Shown in pieces: positions 58,383 through 64,000 of a stretch of DNA of 64,000 nucleotides. A program made the position numbers and the translations under genes. How positions within the stretch are numbered: position 1 is the stretch's first letter; the number at the start of each line of letters is the position of its first letter. Location of the stretch: positions 868,001 through 932,000 of the forward strand of contig NZ_CP049366.1 of assembly GCF_014058425.1 (NCBI RefSeq), in the 5' to 3' direction. The notes below the pieces were generated by a model. That model was not told the DNA's origin, did no database searches, and was given only the letters and a program-made list of their open reading frames with translations. This stretch comes from Companilactobacillus pabuli (lineage in GTDB: Bacteria > Bacillota > Bacilli > Lactobacillales > Lactobacillaceae).

Positions 58383-60299
58383 ATGGCAAAATATGAAGTT
58401 ATTGCAGCCACAGGCTGTCCTACTGGAATTGCTCATACATATATGGCTCAAGAAGCTTTAGAAGAAGCTGCTAAAAAACGTGGTATTTCTATAAAAGTTG
58501 AAACACATGGACAATCTGGGGTAGAACATGCTTTTAGTCAATCGGAAATCGATCAAGCTAAAGGTGTTATCGTTGCCGCTGATAAAGATGTTGATATTGA
58601 TAGATTTGATGGTAAACGGTTGATTAATGTTTCAGTAACCAAAGGGATGAAAGAACCAGATGAGTTGATTGAGAAAATCTTAAATGATAAGAACGTGCCA
58701 GTTTATCACAGTGCTGGTGGGTCTAAAGCAAGTAGCTCTGAAGAAACGGAATTAACAGGATCATTTTGGCATAAATTATATGTGTACTTAATGAACGGTG
58801 TTTCACACATGCTACCATTGGTCGTTGCTGGTGGTGTTTTAACAGCTGTTTCATTCTTCTGGGGTATTAATTCAGCGGATCCTAAGAGTGCTCAATATAA
58901 TGCCATTGCTGCCTTATTAAATACTATTGGTGGCTTTGCAATGAACTTGATGGTACCTGTTTTATGTGCTTATATTGCCGAGGCAATCGGTAAGAGAACT
59001 GGTTTAATCATCGGATTTGTTACTGGTATGATTGCTTATACTAATGGTACTGGTTTCTTAGGCGGCATCGTTGGTGGTTTCTTGGCCGGATATGTTGCTG
59101 TATTATTAACGAAATTATTCAAATCTATACCAAAATCACTTGATGGATTAAAATCTATTTTTATTTTTCCAGTTTTAGGTGTTTTAATTTCTGGAACAAT
59201 TATGTGGTATGGTTCAGTTCCAATGAAAGATCTTAATACCGGAATGATGGCTTTTCTAAAGAGTATGGAAAATTCAAGTCCAATTCTCTTAGGATTGATC
59301 GTAGGTATTATGTGTGCCGCTGATATGGGTGGTCCAATTAACAAAGCTGCTTATTTAACAGGTACGGCTCTACTTGCACAAGGTAATTACTTCTTTATGG
59401 CTGGAGTTTCAGCTGCTTGTATCGCTCCGCCACTAGCTACCGGATTTGCTGTTCTGTTCAATAAAAAAGCTTATACTGCAAAAGAACGTAGTGCTGGTTA
59501 TGTTAATTTCTTGTTAGGTTCAACTCATATTACTGAAGGTGCAATTCCATTTGCAGCTAAGAATCCTTTGCTAAATATCCCATCATTTATGGTTGGTTCA
59601 GCAATTGCTGCTATTTTATCTTATGTAACTAAAATTTCTGTTCCAGCTCCCCATGGTGGTTTCATTGTTTTGCCACTAGTCAATAAACCATTCTTATGGG
59701 TTCTTTGGATCGTTATTGGAGCATTAGTATCAGGATTCTTGTTATCTATTATTGCAGGCCGTCAAAGTCAAAAGAATACCGTAGTAGCTACTTCTGCTGG
59801 TAATGTAGAGGTTGGTAGTGAAGATAAACAAGTACCAAAAGAAGAATCGAATAATGATTTAGGAGAAATTCTCAATAAAAATAATATTGCGTTAAATGTT
59901 GATGTTTCTTCAAGAGATGAGCTTCTACAATATCTATCTGATTTTTCAGAAAAATTAGGATACTCAACAGATTCAAAAGCTGTTTATAAGAAATACTTAG
60001 CACGTGAAGATGAAAATTCTACCGGAATGGAAAAAGGGATTGCCATTCCACATGCTCAGGATAAATCTATTAAAGGATCGGCCATGTTGATTGCTAAACT
60101 TACAAAGCCTGTTGAATGGAAGACTTTTGATAATCAACCAGTTGATATTGTAATTTCATTCTTAATACCTGATGAAGACAATGGCAGCAGTCATTTGGAA
60201 TACTTATCAAGTACTTCGAAATTACTTATGCACGATGAATTTATCGAATCATTGAGAAAGGCTCAAACTAAAGAAGAAATTCTCAAATTATTTAAATAA
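58383..60299 (+). CDS. PTS fructose-type EIIBCA
   Basis: 638-residue fused permease in the order EIIB (1-100, C12 in ATGCPTGIAHTYMA), EIIC (about 130-460, with ADMGGPINK and APHGG), EIIA (about 490-638, H557 in IPHAQD). The Fru family makes sugar-1-phosphates, matching the adjacent FruK-like kinase. A C-terminal EIIA is not the commonest arrangement for fructose permeases, so a related ketose is possible. Confidence 0.88.
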   Translation: MAKYEVIAATGCPTGIAHTYMAQEALEEAAKKRGISIKVETHGQSGVEHAFSQSEIDQAKGVIVAADKDVDIDRFDGKRLINVSVTKGMKEPDELIEKILNDKNVPVYHSAGGSKASSSEETELTGSFWHKLYVYLMNGVSHMLPLVVAGGVLTAVSFFWGINSADPKSAQYNAIAALLNTIGGFAMNLMVPVLCAYIAEAIGKRTGLIIGFVTGMIAYTNGTGFLGGIVGGFLAGYVAVLLTKLFKSIPKSLDGLKSIFIFPVLGVLISGTIMWYGSVPMKDLNTGMMAFLKSMENSSPILLGLIVGIMCAADMGGPINKAAYLTGTALLAQGNYFFMAGVSAACIAPPLATGFAVLFNKKAYTAKERSAGYVNFLLGSTHITEGAIPFAAKNPLLNIPSFMVGSAIAAILSYVTKISVPAPHGGFIVLPLVNKPFLWVLWIVIGALVSGFLLSIIAGRQSQKNTVVATSAGNVEVGSEDKQVPKEESNNDLGEILNKNNIALNVDVSSRDELLQYLSDFSEKLGYSTDSKAVYKKYLAREDENSTGMEKGIAIPHAQDKSIKGSAMLIAKLTKPVEWKTFDNQPVDIVISFLIPDEDNGSSHLEYLSSTSKLLMHDEFIESLRKAQTKEEILKLFK

Positions 60300-60306
60300 T
60301 TGGAAT

Positions 60307-60337
60307 CACTAATCCTATTGGGATTAGTGTTTTTTTG
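60307..60337 (+). terminator. Terminator after EIIBCA gene
   Basis: CACTAATCC / GGATTAGTG perfect stem, TATTG loop and T run. Confidence 0.92.
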
Positions 60338-60342
60338 TTAAA

Positions 60343-60356
60343 TGAAAGCGACAACT
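60343..60356 (+). promoter_or_regulatory. Weak cre-like site before standalone EIIA
   Basis: TGAAAGCGACAACT has two mismatches to the cre consensus; it sits between the terminator and the EIIA gene. Confidence 0.3.
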
Positions 60357-60409
60357 TAAAAATAATTGTATGATAAAAGTAGAATAATTATTTGATGGGG
60401 GACGAGCAA

Positions 60410-60985
60410 ATGGCTTTTTGGAAAAAGATTGGAGATTTTTTTACTGGAAAATCGGCTAATGACGATAAACCTAAGAAAACTATCGTAGTGGTAGCGCGTG
60501 ACAGCAACGTTCCAAATCAAAAGCAAGTTGACAAAATGATGGATTTATCCAAAATTTTAAGTAAAGATAATATCGTTTTGAATGTTGAGGCTGATACGAA
60601 AGAAAAAACTCTGAAGTATTTAGCTAATTTTGCCCATCATTTGGATAATAACGTTGATTCTGAAGCCGTTTATGGTAAGTTGTTGATGCGGGAAAATGAA
60701 TCGTCTACGGTTTTAGGTGGAGGTATCGTTATGCCACATGTTCAAGATGAGTCAATTAATAAACTAAAAATGATTGTTTTAAAGTTACAACAACCGATAA
60801 TTTGGGACGACCAAAAGTCGACTGATATGATTTTGGCCTTATTAGGCCCTGACCCAGAAGCAAATTATGAACATGTCCCATATATGTCGACAATTGCTCG
60901 CCTATTGCTAAGAAAAGATTTCATTGTTACACTAAAAAGTGCATCCACAAAGGAAATAATATTTAAATTATTCGAAAATAGTTAA
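60410..60985 (+). CDS. Standalone fructose-type PTS EIIA
   Basis: 191-residue protein whose residues about 45-191 form a Fru-type EIIA domain with the phosphorylatable H110 in MPHVQD, homologous to the C-terminal domain of the EIIBCA just upstream. A 45-residue Lys-rich N-terminal extension (WKKIGDFFTGK...) precedes it. Separated from the EIIBCA gene by a strong terminator, so expressed on its own. It could be a second phosphodonor or a regulatory (PtsN-like) protein. ATG after GGGGGA. Confidence 0.82.
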   Translation: MAFWKKIGDFFTGKSANDDKPKKTIVVVARDSNVPNQKQVDKMMDLSKILSKDNIVLNVEADTKEKTLKYLANFAHHLDNNVDSEAVYGKLLMRENESSTVLGGGIVMPHVQDESINKLKMIVLKLQQPIIWDDQKSTDMILALLGPDPEANYEHVPYMSTIARLLLRKDFIVTLKSASTKEIIFKLFENS

Positions 60986-61019
60986 TAGCTTTGAATCTGA
61001 AGGACATCGGAGGGGTTAT

Positions 61020-61724
61020 TTGATTAGTCAATTAAGTGTTCTTACAGTTATCACAAGATTATTAGTTTCAGTTTTGTTTGCTGGAATAATTGGAATTGAT
61101 CGCGCTTATAAACATCGTCCAGCTGGATTGAGAACTCATATTTTAGTTTGCTTAGGTGCCTGCATAATTGCAATGATTCAACAAAATATTGGCTTTAATG
61201 CTATCGAGATGGCTCGACACTATCCGGAAGTAAAGGGTGTCTTAAGAGCTGACGATGCTAGATTGATTGCTCAAGTTGTTAGCGGAATCGGATTCTTAGG
61301 TGCCGGGACGATTATTGTTGAGCATCATTCGATTAGAGGCTTAACGACTGCGGCTAGTTTGTGGGTCGTGGCTTGTATTGGTTTGGCTGTTGGTATGGGA
61401 GACTATATCATTGCTGTTGCCGGTTTTTTAGTTGTCTATGCAGTTTTAGGATTCTTGAAGAAGATTATTCGCATTAGCCCAGTTCGAAAATTAAGGGTCG
61501 AATATCTACATAAGGTTGAGACAAAGAAATTCATCGATGATTATTTCAAGAAGAATGAAATCACGGTTGAAGGAGTTCGCTTTAGCGTCTATAAACGTGA
61601 TGACGAAAAGGTTTATACGAATGTTTATTCAATAGATTTTGGGAAGAATCTTGATTATGTCGATATCGTTGAAGGCTTGTCGATGAATTCCAATATAATT
61701 AAAGTTGAAACTATTAATGTTTAA
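61020..61724 (+). CDS. MgtC/SapB family membrane protein
   Basis: 234 residues: four to five N-terminal membrane helices with the family pattern GIIGIDRAYKHRPAGLRTHILVC and GFLGAGTI, then an ACT-like cytoplasmic domain (about 155-234). MgtC-like proteins are linked to Mg2+ starvation and membrane potential in pathogens; the role in lactobacilli is uncertain. TTG start with GGAGGGG 4 nt upstream, a tight spacing. No Mg2+ transporter adjoins. Confidence 0.82.
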   Translation: MISQLSVLTVITRLLVSVLFAGIIGIDRAYKHRPAGLRTHILVCLGACIIAMIQQNIGFNAIEMARHYPEVKGVLRADDARLIAQVVSGIGFLGAGTIIVEHHSIRGLTTAASLWVVACIGLAVGMGDYIIAVAGFLVVYAVLGFLKKIIRISPVRKLRVEYLHKVETKKFIDDYFKKNEITVEGVRFSVYKRDDEKVYTNVYSIDFGKNLDYVDIVEGLSMNSNIIKVETINV

Positions 61725-61730
61725 AAAAAT

Positions 61731-61761
61731 ATTCCTAAATATAGATTTAGGAGTATTTTTT
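61731..61761 (+). terminator. Terminator after MgtC-like gene
   Basis: ATTCCTAAAT / ATTTAGGAGT stem (one G-U pair) with T run. Confidence 0.85.
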
Positions 61762-61860
61762 ATTGGTTCGTTTATATGAAAATATTTAAATAATTAAATG
61801 GTCTAAATCAATTGTAATTTGTCTAGACCTTTGCTATCTTTGGATTATTGGGGGAATTAA

Positions 61861-62361
61861 ATGATAAGAAATTTACCGACCAGGCTCTTGATCATGGTCT
61901 TGTGTTTATTTGCTTTGTTGGCAGTTTTTTTGATTTCATCAAAAGATAAAATATCTGGAAGTATTATGGCAACAAGAATTAATCTAGTTGATAAATCAAA
62001 ACAAATCACTGCTGCAGAATTTGCAAATAAGCGTAAAGATTATTCCTATGTCTCTTTTGATAATCTTTATTCTAATACGAGTTTGTATTATGGAACGAAG
62101 GTTCATCAAAAGGGTCATATCAAAGATCTTGACATGGAACATAAATACTTATTAATTGCTTTAGACGGGAATGATGAGTCAAAAACTATCAAATTGAAAT
62201 ATAATCTATCCAATTTTGAACGGGGAAAAGTTAGTTTACAGGAGAATGATCCTATAAAATTTTATGGTCGCGTTTTGACAACTGATAATTACATCAACGA
62301 CAAAGGGCGAACCGTTCAACGACCAGTTATTTCCGCTGATTTTATTCAATCTAAAATATAA
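61861..62361 (+). CDS. Membrane-anchored small protein, OB-fold-like
   Basis: 166-residue protein with one N-terminal hydrophobic segment (about 8-27, LLIMVLCLFALLAVFLI) that acts as signal anchor, leaving about 135 residues outside the cell. The beta-rich C-terminal part (VHQKGHIKDL ... IKFYGRVLTT) looks like a small OB-fold, as in several Firmicute lipoproteins, but there is no lipobox Cys. Function unknown. A 40-codon gene follows 12 nt later. Confidence 0.65.
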   Translation: MIRNLPTRLLIMVLCLFALLAVFLISSKDKISGSIMATRINLVDKSKQITAAEFANKRKDYSYVSFDNLYSNTSLYYGTKVHQKGHIKDLDMEHKYLLIALDGNDESKTIKLKYNLSNFERGKVSLQENDPIKFYGRVLTTDNYINDKGRTVQRPVISADFIQSKI

Positions 62362-62373
62362 AGGGGATAAATT

Positions 62374-62496
62374 ATGGCGTTATTCAATGGTGTATCAGAC
62401 GCTTATTTTGAATATTTGATGTATCAGGAACTAATTGATTTGCGACAAGAAGAAACTGATGTGGATATTCGTTTTGATAACAAAAAATTTGAATAA
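62374..62496 (+). CDS. 40-residue small protein
   Basis: Short frame missed by length-limited callers. ATG follows AAGGGGAT with 6-7 nt spacing, and a strong terminator begins just after the stop. The product starts MALFNGVSDAYFEYLMYQEL and is acidic (E/D-rich) with a predicted amphipathic helix, soluble. I do not recognise it. Probably in an operon with the anchored protein upstream. Confidence 0.6.
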   Translation: MALFNGVSDAYFEYLMYQELIDLRQEETDVDIRFDNKKFE

Positions 62497-62499
62497 ACA

Positions 62500-62540
62500 A
62501 AAAGGCCTAGAACTTAATGTTCTAGGTCTTTCTTTTTCAT
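62500..62540 (+). terminator. Terminator after 40-residue gene
   Basis: AAGGCCTAGAAC / GTTCTAGGTCTTT stem followed by T-rich sequence. Confidence 0.88.
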
Positions 62541-62615
62541 CAAAAGGATTCTCATTAAAGAAATAGTAAAATAAATGGCAGTCGCTTTCGAGAAGCAACA
62601 CTAAACAAGAGAAGT

Positions 62616-62765
62616 TTATTTTTTATCTTTTAGATTCTTATCTTTTGAAGATTTTTTATCTGCAGAATCTACGCGTTTTACGTTTTCTTTTACATCATCG
62701 GGAAGAGAGGCAAACTTATCAAATAAACTGCCAAAATCACTTTCACGTTTCACTGTTAGGCCCAT
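62616..62765 (-). CDS. SPJ_0845-like small protein
   Basis: 49-residue minus-strand gene. ATG with AAAGGGG upstream; product begins MGLTVKRESDFGSLFDKFAS, followed by a Lys/Asp/Ser-rich tail. The MGLT(V/Y)K... start and LPDD segment fit the SPJ_0845 family of short proteins common in Lactobacillales, as I recall it. Role unknown, probably cytosolic. Confidence 0.68.
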   Translation of the reverse strand: MGLTVKRESDFGSLFDKFASLPDDVKENVKRVDSADKKSSKDKNLKDKK

Positions 62766-62841
62766 CGGTATCAGCCCCTTTCAGGTTTCTTTATAATTAC
62801 TTACATTATAAAACCTTTTTGAATAAATAACAAATATCTGC

Positions 62842-63399
62842 TTAAGCTTTTTCAATCTTTCCAGTAGCGATTGGAAGAGTTACATGAGCATCGTAGTCGC
62901 CGACTTCACCGGCTACAGATACCGGTAATTTAAGATCTTGAGGAACACCATGAACATAGATGACACGCTTGTCTAATTCCAAATCGTCTGTTCCAAAGAC
63001 TTCTTTAAATTGTTTCTTCAAAGCATCTAAGGGAACATCCTTTTCATAGGCGAAATGACCATTAGCATCAGAAGTTGGATAATTGTCATTAGGAATATTC
63101 ATATCTTGAGGGGCATTGTCAAAAGGAACCATAGTTGTACCGGAAACAGCCTCAGTTTCTGGTAAATCAACTAAGTTATCATGGTTGATGTCTTGATCCA
63201 TGGTAGCAATTTGAGCATCTCTTCCATCAGGGAAGCCGTGGAAATGTTCCCAATGTTGTGTATTAGCAGGGGTATCGAACATTTCGATTTTAATGTGTAG
63301 GTTATTTTCCCCTTCGGTGAATTCAGCTTGTCCGTGGGCAGAAACACCAATATAGTCAGCATTTAAAGGAACAATTTTAGCAATATATTTTTTTGTCAT
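62842..63399 (-). CDS. Unknown protein with CHRD/SOD-like features
   Basis: 185-residue acidic protein without signal peptide. A His-rich stretch HWEHFHG (49-55) and a later VIYVHGV resemble the beta-sandwich pattern of CHRD or Cu/Zn-SOD-like domains (GENNLHIKIE before the first, LPVSVAGE after the second). Residues 70-81 (DINHDNLVDLPE) fit an EF-hand/dockerin-type calcium loop DxNxDxxxDxxE. Function not known; metal binding is inferred. ATG on the minus strand with an A/G-rich leader. Confidence 0.6.
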   Translation of the reverse strand: MTKKYIAKIVPLNADYIGVSAHGQAEFTEGENNLHIKIEMFDTPANTQHWEHFHGFPDGRDAQIATMDQDINHDNLVDLPETEAVSGTTMVPFDNAPQDMNIPNDNYPTSDANGHFAYEKDVPLDALKKQFKEVFGTDDLELDKRVIYVHGVPQDLKLPVSVAGEVGDYDAHVTLPIATGKIEKA

Positions 63400-63512
63400 A
63401 GTGAATACCTTCTTAATTAATTTTGTACAAATCGATTTTACACAATGAATTATATTACAAATATATATATATTTTCAAATAAATTGCTCATATCTTAGAG
63501 GTGGCAGTTAAT

Positions 63513-63540
63513 TTGACAATTATTTAGATTAAATTAAGAT
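63513..63540 (+). promoter_or_regulatory. Promoter of uvrC
   Basis: TTGACA (63513-63518), 16-bp spacer, TAAGAT (63535-63540). Confidence 0.55.
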
Positions 63541-63577
63541 TAAATAAGTCTAGTGTTAAAAGGGAGGGATATTTTCA

Positions 63578-64000
63578 TTGGCAACTGAATATCTTGAACA
63601 TAAATTAAGTCTTTTGCCACCGCGTCCGGGTTGTTATCTAATGAAAGATATCAATTCCAAAATAATTTACGTTGGTAAGGCTAAAAATTTAAAAAATCGT
63701 GTTCGTTCATATTTTAAAAGTTCACATGAAGGTAAAACAGCACGATTAGTTTCAGAGATCAGAGATTTTGAAACTATTATTACTTCTAATGATAAAGAAG
63801 CATTTTTACTAGAAATAACTTTGATTCAAAAGCATCAACCTTATTACAACATCAAATTGAAACGTGGTACGGGATATCCGTATATCAAGATCACTAATGA
63901 ACGTGATCCAAAAATGGAAATCACCGGGTTAGTTAAAAAAGATGGTGCTTATTACTTTGGCCCATATCCTAATGTTTGGGCAGCTTCTAATACATTGAAT
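63578..64000 (+). CDS. uvrC: Excinuclease ABC subunit C (3' end outside window)
   Basis: N-terminal 141 residues of UvrC, the nuclease subunit of nucleotide excision repair. The GIY-YIG nuclease domain is clear: [12 protein letters not shown], then [14 protein letters not shown] with its catalytic residues, and [14 protein letters not shown] start 10 nt after GGGAGG. The frame stays open to the window edge; the second nuclease and UvrB-binding domains lie outside. Confidence 0.93.
   Translation, partial: MATEYLEHKLSLLPPRPGCYLMKDINSKIIYVGKAKNLKNRVRSYFKSSHEGKTARLVSEIRDFETIITSNDKEAFLLEITLIQKHQPYYNIKLKRGTGYPYIKITNERDPKMEITGLVKKDGAYYFGPYPNVWAASNTLN

Noticed and set aside
57978-58451. 157-codon minus-strand frame
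   Set aside because: Antisense to the fruK-like gene and start of EIIBCA; no start signals.

Overview
The window looks like a chromosomal segment of a low-GC, fermentative Gram-positive bacterium of the Lactobacillaceae, plausibly the Companilactobacillus group (an inference from gene content, not a search result). Reasons: strong purine-rich ribosome-binding sites, at least nine TTG starts, CcpA-type cre sites, many PTS permeases, a PepV dipeptidase, a malolactic locus, BglG/LicT/LacT antiterminators with RAT/terminator leaders, and no respiratory genes. No rRNA, tRNA, CRISPR array, insertion sequence or phage gene was seen.

Layout. 1-2.7 kb: a YfcC-type carrier (cut by the window edge) and pepV. 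2.8-5.1 kb: a divergent AroA-like protein and a Cof-type HAD phosphatase. 5.1-12.4 kb: a cellobiose-type locus: EIIB, EIIA, two GH1 6-phospho-beta-glucosidases, an RpiR regulator, EIIC and a MupG-type (DUF871) glycosidase. 12.4-16.2 kb: an Eis-like acetyltransferase and two tandem membrane GGDEF diguanylate cyclases. 16.2-16.6 kb: a non-coding stretch with two large palindromic structures. 16.6-19.3 kb (minus strand): guanine deaminase and an NCS2 purine permease. 19.6-21.8 kb: an orphan EIIC and a HAD protein. 21.8-32.1 kb: two parallel lacT-lacF-lacE-lacG operons and another HAD. 32.2 kb: an orphan LacT-like antiterminator. 33.3 kb: a class I amidotransferase-like hydrolase. 34.1-37.7 kb: an FMN riboswitch and ribDEBAH. 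37.8-43.1 kb: a HAD protein and a bglG-bglF-bglA type operon with two RAT/terminator modules.

43.1-51.4 kb: aldo/keto reductase, CNT nucleoside transporter, esterase, a CdaR-type regulator divergent from a GntP permease and glycerate kinase, a fructosamine-kinase-family protein and a small unknown protein. 51.5-55.2 kb: malolactic locus mleP-mleS (minus) with divergent mleR. 55.2-55.8 kb: non-coding, with hairpins and two terminators. 55.8-60.99 kb: a small HTH-like protein overlapping a low-molecular-weight tyrosine phosphatase, then an RpiR regulator divergent from a FruK-like kinase, a fructose-type EIIBCA and a separate EIIA. 61-64 kb: MgtC family protein, small hypothetical proteins and the 5' end of uvrC.

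How it works together: much of the window serves uptake and phosphorylation of beta-linked disaccharides and their cleavage by GH1 enzymes. GH1 sequence splits these loci in two. Enzymes at 6.0, 7.5 and 41.6 kb carry a Ser-Ala pair at the sugar-discriminating site (6-phospho-beta-glucosidase type). Those at 25.0 and 29.7 kb carry Ser-Trp and sit with LacF/LacE-type permeases (6-phospho-beta-galactosidase type). cre sites overlapping promoters indicate carbon catabolite control, and RAT/terminator leaders indicate substrate-induced antitermination. HAD proteins of the Cof family recur beside these loci.

The observations most worth following are: guaD, whose full reading frame appears to begin at an ATT codon; a three-way-junction palindrome at 16.4-16.55 kb; an AroA-like protein lacking several catalytic residues; a shared palindrome around the RpiR/EIIC/MupG genes; and an orphan LacT paralogue without a visible target.
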